This document shows, in pieces, positions 52,286-60,094 of a stretch of DNA of 64,000 bases. Positions within the stretch are counted from its first letter, which is position 1. Every line of letters starts with the position of its first letter. The stretch comes from Methylonatrum sp040877625 (GTDB taxonomy: Bacteria > Pseudomonadota > Gammaproteobacteria > Nitrococcales > Aquisalimonadaceae): positions 124,001 through 188,000 of the forward strand of contig JBBDNK010000033.1 in NCBI GenBank assembly GCA_040877625.1, given 5' to 3'. The translations under genes were made by a program, and so were the position numbers. The notes beneath the pieces were generated by a model. The model did no database searches. It was not told the origin of the DNA and saw only the letters and a list, made by a program, of their open reading frames with translations.

Positions 52286-53536
52286 CTAGGAAGACGCTGG
52301 ATGCTCGGAGAAAAAGCGGAGCATTTCCCGTGTGGCATCGGGGCCTCCGGGATCGGTGTACGATCCGCGGGCACTGCCTCCCGACCAGGCATGGCCGGCC
52401 CCATGAACCAGCCACAGCTCGACCACAACGTGATCGCGGGCGTCACGGTAGATGGTGCGGCTGTAGGCATGCCCCTGGGGCACCTGGCCCCGCTCCAGCG
52501 TCACCCGTGGATCCGCCCCGTATTGCGCTTCCAGGCTCTCCTCCGCGACACGATTATTGCAGTCCGTACCCACCTGCTTGCCATTACTCGGATGCACGGT
52601 CGTATCCCGGTCGCCGTGAAACACGATGGTCGGGACGACAGTCGGCCGAGCGGCGCCGCGATTGCGCGCACCACCAGGTGCGGCCGCACCGCGCATGGCA
52701 GAGAACGCCGAGAGCATATCGTGGGCGGCGGAATGGTCGGGCCCGGAATGGATGCCGACAGCCGCATAGAGATCCGGGTAGGTCTTACCCATGATCGCCG
52801 CCATGGCGCCGCCGGCGGATAACCCGGCCACATGGATTCGCCGTGCGTCGACACAATAGGAATCGACGATCTGCCGGGTAATACCTGCGATCAGCGAAGG
52901 CTCTCCCCGATCGCGCTGCTGATCGGTCTCCTTGAACCAGTTCCAGCACCTGGACACATTCGCGGCAAGTGCTTGCGCGGGATAAGCCACAAGCCAACGC
53001 TGCTCTTCGGCGAACGCGTTCATGCGCGTACCCGCGGCGAAGTCATCGATGCCCTGCGTGCAGCCATGAAGCATCACGATCAAAGGCAACGCCTGCCCAT
53101 GGTAGCCACTGGGGATGTATAGCTTGTAGTCGCGGGTCCCGGCCGAGTTGGTGTAGGAGCCTGGCAGAAAACGCCCGCCATCCGGAACCACATCGGGTGT
53201 CGGACCCGGCGCAACCGGCTTGAATCGCGATGCCGGCCGGTTGAACCCGCGCCATTGCGGGTGCTGTGGGGTTTGAAAGCGCGAGCGCGTCTCTGAACGC
53301 CGCTCTCCAGAGACATCCGCATTGACGGCGGGCCCAAGGCGGGCCGTCTCGAGGACGCGAAAGCTGCCCTCGATGGGCGCATCCCCAGCCTCACCCCTGG
53401 ATTTATCGGCAGCAGCGGAAGAGTTCATTCCGCGAAGCGTACGTTGAATCAGGTCGGTCGCCTCGGACAGCCGCCCCGCCTGCGTCAGACGGGTGGCTTC
53501 ACGCATTCCAGCGCGCATGGTCTCGTTCATGGTCAT
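52286..53536 (-). CDS. PHB-depolymerase-family esterase
   Basis: 416-residue alpha/beta hydrolase of the poly(3-hydroxybutyrate) depolymerase/LpqC group. A 110-residue helical, low-complexity N-terminus with no clear signal peptide precedes the catalytic domain. The domain has VMLHGCTQ, nucleophile Ser in AGLSAGGAM, an Asp in FHGDRDTTV, and His in HGAGHAWSGG. It starts at ATG 53536, with GGGAGA 2 bases upstream (poorly spaced) and a second ATG two codons later. It lies 57 bp after the RHH regulator gene. It may act on polyhydroxybutyrate or on feruloyl-like esters; a 3HB-oligomer hydrolase gene nearby supports the former. Confidence 0.88.
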   Translation of the reverse strand: MTMNETMRAGMREATRLTQAGRLSEATDLIQRTLRGMNSSAAADKSRGEAGDAPIEGSFRVLETARLGPAVNADVSGERRSETRSRFQTPQHPQWRGFNRPASRFKPVAPGPTPDVVPDGGRFLPGSYTNSAGTRDYKLYIPSGYHGQALPLIVMLHGCTQGIDDFAAGTRMNAFAEEQRWLVAYPAQALAANVSRCWNWFKETDQQRDRGEPSLIAGITRQIVDSYCVDARRIHVAGLSAGGAMAAIMGKTYPDLYAAVGIHSGPDHSAAHDMLSAFSAMRGAAAPGGARNRGAARPTVVPTIVFHGDRDTTVHPSNGKQVGTDCNNRVAEESLEAQYGADPRVTLERGQVPQGHAYSRTIYRDARDHVVVELWLVHGAGHAWSGGSARGSYTDPGGPDATREMLRFFSEHPASS

Positions 53537-53592
53537 GGTCTCCCTTTCGTGGTGGTTAACCTCCTCCGGAACGCCTGCTCTTGTTGCTATGT

Positions 53593-54009
53593 TCATTTCG
53601 GGTAGCGGATCCGCTCGGCCAGGATGGCCTTGACTGCCGGGCTGGCGTGCAAGGCGCCCAGCACAAACAGGGAATCTATGGTGGCCAGCGCCAGATCGGG
53701 GGACACATCCTCGGCAATGCTGGCCAGACCAAGCACATGGATCTGCAGTGTCTGCCCCGCCTCCCGCACCGCCTCCAGGTCCTCGCGGCTGTAGTGCTGC
53801 AAGCCGAGTACGAAAGCCTTCCGGGCCACGGTCTGTTTCAGCACATCGGCATGCAGCGCCAGTTGGTTGCGAATCGCCGTGCGGATGAAATCCGACCGGT
53901 TGGAATAGAACGCCTCCTGAATCAGCAGGTCGACTTGCCCCAGATCGACAACGCCTAGATTGATGGTGATTTTCTCGGTCTCACCGGTTTTTGTTCGTAG
54001 TTCGTGCAT
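53593..54009 (-). CDS. CopG/ribbon-helix-helix regulator
   Basis: 138-residue protein with an N-terminal RHH DNA-binding segment: beta strand KITINLGVVDLGQVDLLI, then helices through SNRSDFIRTAIRNQLA (about 10-50). A C-terminal helical part of unknown role follows. GGAG 6 bases before the ATG at 54009 supports this start. Direct repeats phased at 11 bp lie right upstream and are the likely autoregulatory operator. It probably controls the downstream PHB-family esterase. Confidence 0.87.
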   Translation of the reverse strand: MHELRTKTGETEKITINLGVVDLGQVDLLIQEAFYSNRSDFIRTAIRNQLALHADVLKQTVARKAFVLGLQHYSREDLEAVREAGQTLQIHVLGLASIAEDVSPDLALATIDSLFVLGALHASPAVKAILAERIRYPK

Positions 54010-54011
54010 AC

Positions 54012-54055
54012 CATTCTCCATCCACACACCATCCATATAGATGGTATAAGGATGG
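54012..54055. promoter_or_regulatory. Helically phased CATCC/GATGG operator array
   Basis: CATCC occurs at 54019 and 54030, and its reverse GATGG at 54040 and 54051. Each like-oriented pair is 11 bp apart. The two inner copies form the inverted repeat ACCATC-N6-GATGGT (54028-54045). One face of the helix is thus lined with pentamers, as expected for a cooperatively binding RHH protein. The array overlaps the start of the RHH gene and faces the DUF6122 gene on the other side. Confidence 0.65.
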
Positions 54056-54108
54056 TAGAACAGGTTCGAAAAGCAAGCAGCTCGCCAGAGCTGGTATTAT
54101 CCGCCGCC

Positions 54109-54420
54109 ATGACTCTGGCAGCCGCGATCCACATCCTGCTTCACATCGCTGTTCCCGGCGCGGTCGCCGTCGTCTTCTTTCGGTCGCAGTGGCGCAGCGC
54201 CTGGCTGATCATGCTGGCCGCCATGGTGGTGGATCTCGACCACCTTCTGGCCGATCCCATCTATGACCCGAACCGCTGCAGCATTGGCTTCCACCCGCTG
54301 CACGGTTATCCGGCCATCGGCGCCTATGCGGCCATGACCATCCCCAAAGCCACACGCCTGATCGGAACAGGCCTGTTGATCCACATGGGACTCGACTGGC
54401 TGGATTGCCTGATGATGTGA
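54109..54420 (+). CDS. DUF6122 family small membrane protein
   Basis: 103-residue membrane protein. The family block MVVDLDHLLADPIYDPNRCSIGFHPLHGYPAI near 40-72 is rich in His and Asp in a metal-site-like pattern, between hydrophobic helices. The ATG at 54109 gives the usual family length; ATG at 54052 would add 19 residues and overlap the operator array. Function unknown; the DxDH and H-P-L-H pattern recalls LexA-unrelated metal-dependent membrane hydrolases of the YdjM type. Confidence 0.82.
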   Translation: MTLAAAIHILLHIAVPGAVAVVFFRSQWRSAWLIMLAAMVVDLDHLLADPIYDPNRCSIGFHPLHGYPAIGAYAAMTIPKATRLIGTGLLIHMGLDWLDCLMM

Positions 54421-54455
54421 ATGACGAATCGGAGAGACTTCTGGAGAACTGCGTA

Positions 54456-54962
54456 ATGGATTTCGATGATGACGATGAGGTCGATCCCGGCCCGAGTCGA
54501 AGTGAACGCAAGCGCGAGGCAGAGGCCCTGCAGAAACTCGGCAATGCCCTGATCGCTTTGTCAGCCGATCAACTGCATGCGATTCCGCTGGAGACGGACT
54601 TACGTGAGGCCATCGACCTGGCAAGACGCCTCACCGCCCGTGGCGGGCGGCGCCGACAGTTGCAGCTGGTCGGCAAGCTCATGCGGTCGGCCGATGTAGA
54701 AGCCATCCGAGCCGCCCTAGAGCAACTGGATAGCCGCGGCAAACAGGAGGCGGTTCGGCAAAAGCAGGCCGAGGGCTGGCGCGAGCGGCTGCTCGCGGAA
54801 GGTGACGTCGCAGTAGCCGCGTTTCTGACCGCGCACCCTGATACCGATGTCCAGCGCCTGCGTCAGCTGATTCAGAATGCGCGGCGGGAGCAAGCCGCCG
54901 GCAAGCCGCCCCGATCAGCGCGGGAACTGTTTCGGCACATCCGAGCGGCACTGGAACAATAA
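54456..54962 (+). CDS. darP: Ribosome-associated protein DarP (DUF615, YjgA)
   Basis: 168-residue DUF615 protein; E. coli DarP/YjgA binds late 50S precursors and aids large-subunit maturation. Family features: a highly acidic start (DFDDDDEVDPGPSRSERKREAEALQKLG), the block LPLETDLREAIDLARR in variant form (IPLETDLREAID), and RRRQLQLVGKLMR. The ATG at 54456 follows GGAG by 10 bases; GTG at 54417 and TTG at 54405 are in frame but less likely. A 12-bp hairpin lies after the stop. Confidence 0.93.
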   Translation: MDFDDDDEVDPGPSRSERKREAEALQKLGNALIALSADQLHAIPLETDLREAIDLARRLTARGGRRRQLQLVGKLMRSADVEAIRAALEQLDSRGKQEAVRQKQAEGWRERLLAEGDVAVAAFLTAHPDTDVQRLRQLIQNARREQAAGKPPRSARELFRHIRAALEQ

Positions 54963-54980
54963 CCCGCGGCGTCGGCCATC

Positions 54981-55009
54981 GGCATGAGGGGCCGACAGCC
55001 CCTCATGCC
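54981..55009. terminator. Hairpin between convergent darP and the 3HB-oligomer hydrolase gene
   Basis: A perfect 12-bp stem (54981-54992 with 54998-55009) with a 5-base loop sits 19 bp after the darP stop and 9 bp from the opposite stop. No T-run follows on either strand, so it is a likely two-way end point or mRNA stabiliser rather than a classical terminator. Confidence 0.6.
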
Positions 55010-55017
55010 CAGCACGG

Positions 55018-57144
55018 CTATTCCGGAATACGCACCTGGTCGGACTCGAAGACAATGCGGTCAGCCGACGGCGGATGCGGATGGATGGCCGGGAGATTGC
55101 CCGGCCCGATAGCGGGCACGGTACCATCATAGTTGCGGCCGCGCGGTGTGGTGCGCACCACCTGGCTAGCCGGCAGTTGCGTGCCCTCGGTCAGGTGGGC
55201 GTACATCAGGTCCATGGCCTGGGCAAAATAGAAATGCAGCGGTATGAAGCGCGCATCAAGGCCCGCCAGCGCATTGAGCGTGTCCAGATGGTGGGCATTG
55301 AGCACTTCATAGTACCGGAGCCCCGAACCGCTCCCCTCCATACGGCGGTTCAACCCGAAGTAGGCGCGTGAGGTATGGTTCGGCGACAGGATCGCATCGC
55401 TCCGGCCGTGCAGAACAAGCGCCGGCCGACCCCCGAGATCGCCGTCGGCAAGGATACGGTCAATACCCAGACCGACGCGCACGGCGCGGGCCCTCTCCCG
55501 ACCCCGAAGCGCACCATCCGTAACGGGGTCTTCGCCGGTCGCCAGGGAACGCAGGCAGAGAAAGCCATCCAGGCTATGGTCCGCCAGCCCTGAACTCGGT
55601 GAAAGCCCGGCCGTATAGTTAACCGGCCCCTGCGCGGCGTTGTTATAGATCAGATTGACCCCACCGGTTGGCGGAATGCCGTTACTGGTACCGAACAGCC
55701 GCTCCCCCGCCGCCTGGGGCAGCGGCACGGGCGCATGGCCCTGACCGGCGTCAGTGGCTCCCATGCTGAAACCGCACAGGTTATCGCGCACACTGAATCG
55801 GCCGTAGGCGTTCGCATAGGTCACGGCTATGGACTGCGGCACATTGAGCCACCAATGCAGCGGTTGCAGCACATTCTGCTCCGGCGGTATGCCGTAATCA
55901 TTGATGATCCGCTGCGCCTCCAGCGCCTGCTGATGCGCGGAACCGGGCTGCAGCAGGCCCTTGTTGGCCAGGCTGGTGCACGCGTCCGGCACCGGCGCCA
56001 GATTGAACGGCGCATCGGGCTGCGCCACGTTGGCACACCCCTGGTAGAGCGACAGCAGCGTGGTGTAGTCATAGAGGCTGCGGCTATGCTTGCGCAGCGC
56101 CGGCCCGTTGCCCTGCACGATACTGAAGCCCGGATCATGGGCCGGGGTAACGTTCGGCTCCGACACCACAACGCCGTCGATTAGCCCCCGGCGATCAAGC
56201 TCCGCCGCCCTGACCGAAGCCCCACCGCCGTTGGAGACGCTGGAGGCGATCACGACCGTATTATCGGGTGTCAGGCGGCGCGGCCCGTTGCCAGCGGCCC
56301 AGCCCTGTGCGTGATGCGTGTTGAGGATATGAAATGCGAGCTCGATGGACTGAAGCACGTTCCAGCCCCAATCCTGCTCGGGGTTCTGCTGCGAATGCGC
56401 GTGCTTGAATGCAAAGCGGTCCGGAGTATCGGCATTGAAGCGCGCGCGCTGCGAATCGGACATGCGCGCCGCGAACAGCGCATCACGGCCGGCCGCCCCG
56501 GCATCGGCCAGCACACCGTCGATACCTTGAACGGTGTTGTCCTGCAGATTGTGAGCCCCGGTACCCGTTCCCTTGTCCGTGTAAGCCACCACGCAGCCCT
56601 GCTTCAGCCCCCATTCGCCGGCCGTTCCGATGGCACCGTAAATCCCGCGGGAGCCTGACGAAGGCGCGGTGACGATACAGGGGCTATCGGGATTGAAATG
56701 ATCGGGCACCTGCACCATCAGCGTGACCTTGCCACCCCGCCCCGACCGCGCGTAGGCCAGATACTCATGGCCGGCAATCCGTCCGCCCTGCGCCGTGATG
56801 ACCGATGACGCCCCCACCGTGGGCCCATACAACGTGCCGTAGCCGCCACCGGGCGTGGTGTCCACCAGGGCCCGATAGTTGTTGTAGATGGCCAGCCGCC
56901 GCAACTCGGTGGCGGCACCGGCATCCATCACCGGGGGCGGTACTGGATCACCCAGGCCGTCCGCCCCCAGGCCGGCGGTGAGCAGATCGTCAATGATGCC
57001 GTCAAAATAGGCATGCCGCACTTCACCGATCAGAAACGACGGCCGGCCATCGCCCATGGCTTGCGCGACCTCGGCGTAACTGACACTGAGCGAGCCGGTA
57101 GAAAAGGCGAGCACCATTACACCGAATACATTGCGTCCTTGCAT
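55018..57144 (-). CDS. D-(-)-3-hydroxybutyrate oligomer hydrolase
   Basis: 708-residue esterase of the 3HB-oligomer hydrolase family (Ralstonia PhaZ2/Acidovorax type), which cuts short chains released from polyhydroxybutyrate to 3-hydroxybutyrate monomers. A hydrophobic N-terminus (about 5-25, ending VSYAEVAQA) suggests export. Family blocks: AYTDKGTGTGAHNL, SSVSNGGGASVRAAE with the probable nucleophile Ser, PLHWWLNVPQSIAVTYANAYGRF, LVLHGRSDAILSPNHTSRAYFGLN and LNAHHLDTLN. It is complete, with no nearby phaC or phasin. The PHB-family esterase 2 kb away could provide its substrates. Confidence 0.92.
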   Translation of the reverse strand: MQGRNVFGVMVLAFSTGSLSVSYAEVAQAMGDGRPSFLIGEVRHAYFDGIIDDLLTAGLGADGLGDPVPPPVMDAGAATELRRLAIYNNYRALVDTTPGGGYGTLYGPTVGASSVITAQGGRIAGHEYLAYARSGRGGKVTLMVQVPDHFNPDSPCIVTAPSSGSRGIYGAIGTAGEWGLKQGCVVAYTDKGTGTGAHNLQDNTVQGIDGVLADAGAAGRDALFAARMSDSQRARFNADTPDRFAFKHAHSQQNPEQDWGWNVLQSIELAFHILNTHHAQGWAAGNGPRRLTPDNTVVIASSVSNGGGASVRAAELDRRGLIDGVVVSEPNVTPAHDPGFSIVQGNGPALRKHSRSLYDYTTLLSLYQGCANVAQPDAPFNLAPVPDACTSLANKGLLQPGSAHQQALEAQRIINDYGIPPEQNVLQPLHWWLNVPQSIAVTYANAYGRFSVRDNLCGFSMGATDAGQGHAPVPLPQAAGERLFGTSNGIPPTGGVNLIYNNAAQGPVNYTAGLSPSSGLADHSLDGFLCLRSLATGEDPVTDGALRGRERARAVRVGLGIDRILADGDLGGRPALVLHGRSDAILSPNHTSRAYFGLNRRMEGSGSGLRYYEVLNAHHLDTLNALAGLDARFIPLHFYFAQAMDLMYAHLTEGTQLPASQVVRTTPRGRNYDGTVPAIGPGNLPAIHPHPPSADRIVFESDQVRIPE

Positions 57145-57848
57145 GGTCAGTTTCCTGTTTTATTGGCGATTACGGCACGACGAAAACATCAAGGCCGTGG
57201 GATGACCTGGTTCCAGTGGCTCATTATTTGCGGGAACCCTTTCAAGTCCTAGCAGACGCTGATCAATATTTCCAGCATACGTGACTAGCGGGTATTGAGA
57301 TTGTGTCGTTATTACCCGGATAAGCGATTACAGTAATTCACAAGCATCCCAAGCCACGCAGTGACGCCTACAAAGTAGAATGGGAAATATCCTTCACCCA
57401 CGTGAAAACAGATGCACCTTAAAGCATGCATGCTCACCGGACGGAACGTGAAGACTGCAGAGGCGTTTTCATGTTGTTTCTTCGCGATTGAATAATAGTC
57501 GAAACTGTTGCTTTGTTTTCGTGCTGGCCGCAAATGTTCTGAGGTTATTGACCGGCGACAAACGGCAATGATAAGTTCGATTCCGTTGCTGCCAGGGAAT
57601 TGGGATGGTCGCTCGTTGACAAGGGATTTGCGCGTACGGCAACGCCTTTTCCTGCCCGAGTTCCCCGCTTTTAATTCCTCGCAAAAAACCTCGAAATATC
57701 GGATGGCGCCGATGGGCATGCCGCGAAACCGATATCGAGGGCAGGGACATTACGCCGAGAAGGATCTCCCTTCCGGCGTGATGACCGGGCTCCGGCGGAG
57801 CCCGTGTTGCATATAGCCATGGAAAAACGGAAAAGAGGAAAGGAAACG
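57145..57848. other. AT-richer non-coding stretch upstream of hcp
   Basis: 704 bp without a gene I can support. Composition looks clearly lower in GC than the surrounding coding DNA. Open frames on both strands (for example 57312-57719 minus) have no recognisable similarity, no ribosome site and odd composition. A hairpin GGGCTCC-GGC-GGAGCCC (57787-57803) lies 46 bp upstream of hcp, and AAAGGAAAC just before its ATG is the ribosome site. The hcp promoter must be here, but I find no convincing sigma-54 or sigma-70 element. Confidence 0.55.
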
Positions 57849-58337
57849 ATGTCTATCTTTATGAATTATCAGGGGATTGCAGGCGAATCTTCGGACAGCA
57901 ATCATTCCGGCTGGATGGATGTCCAGAAGCTCGGCTGGGGCGTGAACCGCAACATCACCTCCGCCACGTCCACCCAGGGCGACCGCGAATCCGCCAACGC
58001 CTCCATCAACGATCTGCGCGTAACCCGCACCATGGATAGCGCCACGCCCAGCCTGTTCATCGAGAGCTGCTGCGGCAAGGGCAAGGACGTGGTGATCCAC
58101 CTCACCAAAACCGGGTCCGGTTCGGGCGCCGACGTGTATATGGAATACACGCTGAAGAATGCACTGATAACCAACTACGCGGTCGCCGCCAGCGCCGATG
58201 CCACGTCCCGTCCCACGGAGACCCTGACCATTTCCTTTGTGGATATCGAGGTCAAGTACACCCCGTACGATGAAGATGGGGTTGCGCAGTCCTCCATCGC
58301 CGTCGGCTTCGATACCGCCACCAACACCAAGCGGTAA
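57849..58337 (+). CDS. hcp: Type VI secretion tube protein Hcp
   Basis: 162-residue Hcp, which stacks as hexameric rings to form the inner tube of the type VI secretion system and carries small effectors in its lumen. Family features: an FMNYQGIAGES start, SGWMDVQKLGWGVNRNI, HLTKTGSGSGADVYMEYTLKNALITNY and the C-terminal SFVDIEVKYTPYDEDG. The ATG at 57849 has AAAGGAAAC upstream. No vgrG, tss or clpV gene is in the window, so this is an orphan copy. It is followed by a putative effector and immunity gene. Confidence 0.95.
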   Translation: MSIFMNYQGIAGESSDSNHSGWMDVQKLGWGVNRNITSATSTQGDRESANASINDLRVTRTMDSATPSLFIESCCGKGKDVVIHLTKTGSGSGADVYMEYTLKNALITNYAVAASADATSRPTETLTISFVDIEVKYTPYDEDGVAQSSIAVGFDTATNTKR

Positions 58338-58350
58338 TCCTCGCAGGCCC

Positions 58351-58386
58351 GCACGCGGGTGCCGCCTCGGCGCGGCAACCGCGTGC
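58351..58386 (+). promoter_or_regulatory. Stable hairpin between hcp and the effector gene
   Basis: GCACGCGG (58351-58358) pairs with CCGCGTGC (58379-58386) and TGCCGC (58360-58365) with GCGGCA (58372-58377), giving 14 bp with one 1x1 mismatch and a 6-base loop. No T-run follows. It sits 14 bp after the hcp stop and 40 bp before the effector ATG, where it could protect the hcp message or partly block read-through. Confidence 0.6.
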
Positions 58387-58426
58387 CTTCGCGACCAACG
58401 ACAGGAATTTCTCAAGGAGCGAGACC

Positions 58427-59485
58427 ATGCCTACCAGCCACGCGGAACTCTTCTTCCACATCGTCCGCCAGCCCACGACCCTGCGCCGCCTGAGCAGCGA
58501 AATCTACCCGTACGCGAACCACTCCCGGGCGCGGGACTTCGTGCGCGTCAACATGCCGGTCGCGGGATCGAACGGCCAGTTGCAGGAAGGACAACTGGTG
58601 TTTCTGCCCGAAGCCTGTTTCCGGCAGGAGGCGGAAGACGTCATCACGGAAACGCTGGTCGCCGTCAACAACGCCGTGCTCCACGAGATGGACTCCCAGG
58701 AACGGCGGATGCTCGCGGACTCCTACGACTTCCTCGACAACCTGAACAGCAACCCGGACACCTTCGACGTGCGCCTGGAGGTGGCGAACTCCACCGCCTC
58801 CACCCTGAGCGCGGTGATGGCCTTGGAGATGCGCCTGCTCGGCGACCTGCTCAAGGATCTGGAGAGCAAGTACGTGGACACCTTCCGGGCGCACGGCCGC
58901 ATGACCCCGGAGTTCTTCGAGTACCGGCGGCGGGTCTACCGGATGCTGGACACGCACCTGGGGCGGGTGATCAGCGCCGTGGGCACCCAGTCGCCGTTCG
59001 CGCTGAAGGCGCGGAACCGGCTCAACATCAACACGCGCAGCCAGATCAGGTACTGGAGCCGACACGGCACGGCGGGCGGCGTGCGTGACTTCCAGCGGCA
59101 TTTCGGCAACGTCCAGCGGGCCCAACGCTGGCTGCGGAACGGGGGCTACGTCGGCATCGCCCTCGGCGGCGGGTTGACCTACCGGGACATCAAGGAGGCC
59201 TGCGAGGTCGGCGACGAGGCAGACTGCCGCAGGGAGACGGTGGTGCGGAGTTCCGAGTTCGGGGGCAGTGTTGCCGGGGCGGCCGGCGGGAGTGCGCTTG
59301 CGTATACCGCTTGCAGTTTTGGTTTCAGCTACTTCAGCCTTGCGACGAGTTTCATCTGGTGCGGCCTCGTGGCGGGGGCTGCCGGGTCGGCCGTCGGCGG
59401 ATATGGAATGGGGAAGGTTGGTAAAGCGCTCGGCACCGGGGCTCATGATGGCAGCGTCATTCTTTATGAAAGGTTCGCCAAGTAG
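58427..59485 (+). CDS. Putative T6SS pore-forming effector with glycine-zipper C-terminus
   Basis: 352-residue protein with no named family that I recognise. Residues 1-65 end in NGQLQEGQLVFLPE, resembling a LysM-like module. The middle (70-235) is charged and helical. The end has two hydrophobic glycine-rich stretches: GGYVGIALGGGL (239-250) and 279-337, with FGGSVAGAAGGSALAY, a Cys/Phe-rich centre and CGLVAGAAGSAVGGYGMGKVGKALG. G-x3-G zippers of this kind are seen in membrane-depolarising T6SS effectors such as Tse4. Position after hcp (AAGGAG 7 bases before the ATG) and before a membrane protein fits a cargo effector of Hcp. Function is inference. Confidence 0.7.
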   Translation: MPTSHAELFFHIVRQPTTLRRLSSEIYPYANHSRARDFVRVNMPVAGSNGQLQEGQLVFLPEACFRQEAEDVITETLVAVNNAVLHEMDSQERRMLADSYDFLDNLNSNPDTFDVRLEVANSTASTLSAVMALEMRLLGDLLKDLESKYVDTFRAHGRMTPEFFEYRRRVYRMLDTHLGRVISAVGTQSPFALKARNRLNINTRSQIRYWSRHGTAGGVRDFQRHFGNVQRAQRWLRNGGYVGIALGGGLTYRDIKEACEVGDEADCRRETVVRSSEFGGSVAGAAGGSALAYTACSFGFSYFSLATSFIWCGLVAGAAGSAVGGYGMGKVGKALGTGAHDGSVILYERFAK

Positions 59486-59980
59486 ATGAAGGGCATGCTG
59501 CTGATACCGCGCCTGCTGATCCTGTTGTTCCTGCTCCTGTTCGGCGTCTACCTGAGCCTGTTCTGGCTGGTTTGGCATCTGCAGCCCGAGCCTGTTCACT
59601 GGCTTGAAGTGTATGCATTCGTCACCGGGGGATTGTGCTTCATCGGGAGTCTGCTCCTGATTCCCTATGGGTTTTCCCTGATGTACGGCATCGTCCCCTA
59701 TCTGGATCCCATCGTGGATCCGTCCACGCACCGACATCTCCGGCGCCATGGCGACTACCAGTGTTACCGCGTACATCGGATGCTTTTCTACTCAGCTTCC
59801 GCGGGCTCGCGCCTGTTCAACCGCCGGCTAATGCCGGGCTATGACTTCAGGCAGCTTCCGCGCAACATCCGGGTCCTGCTGATGGTGGAGTTCTACGGCG
59901 TGTCCTCCACCATGTTCGGCATGGTGATTAGCTTAGGCGCGTTGAAGCTGCTGGAGATGTTCGGATACGCCTACTCATAA
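59486..59980 (+). CDS. Putative immunity membrane protein for the glycine-zipper effector
   Basis: 164-residue inner-membrane protein with three predicted helices (about 8-30, 41-69 and 133-158) and a basic, His/Arg-rich cytoplasmic or periplasmic loop (80-130). Its ATG directly follows the effector stop codon (TAG-ATG), giving strict translational coupling, and a strong terminator ends the unit 13 bp after its stop. I recognise no family. Immunity proteins to pore-forming T6SS effectors are usually inner-membrane proteins encoded next to the effector, so this role is inferred from position and topology. Confidence 0.65.
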   Translation: MKGMLLIPRLLILLFLLLFGVYLSLFWLVWHLQPEPVHWLEVYAFVTGGLCFIGSLLLIPYGFSLMYGIVPYLDPIVDPSTHRHLRRHGDYQCYRVHRMLFYSASAGSRLFNRRLMPGYDFRQLPRNIRVLLMVEFYGVSSTMFGMVISLGALKLLEMFGYAYS

Positions 59981-59992
59981 CCCCTTTGCGCG

Positions 59993-60023
59993 CCGGCCCG
60001 CCGCATGGCGGGGCCGGTTTTTT
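59993..60023 (+). terminator. Rho-independent terminator of the hcp-effector-immunity unit
   Basis: A 10-bp stem with one bulged G (59993-60002 with 60007-60017), a GCAT loop and six T (60018-60023). It marks the end of the transcription unit 13 bp after the putative immunity gene. Confidence 0.9.
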
Positions 60024-60094
60024 ACCTCCCTGGCCGATGCGATGCCGGTTGGCACACAGGCCAGGGACCGTTCACGGACCGAGGAATAACAGCA

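Noticed and set aside
57312..57719. 135-codon minus-strand open frame in the AT-richer stretch before hcp
   Set aside because: No ribosome site, no recognisable domain and cysteine/serine-scattered composition; no support for a real gene.
58412..59776. Minus-strand open frame of 454 codons opposite the putative effector and immunity genes
   Set aside because: Composition (Val/His/Pro/Arg-rich) and lack of any ribosome site or similarity mark it as a shadow; the plus-strand genes have good ribosome sites and tight coupling.
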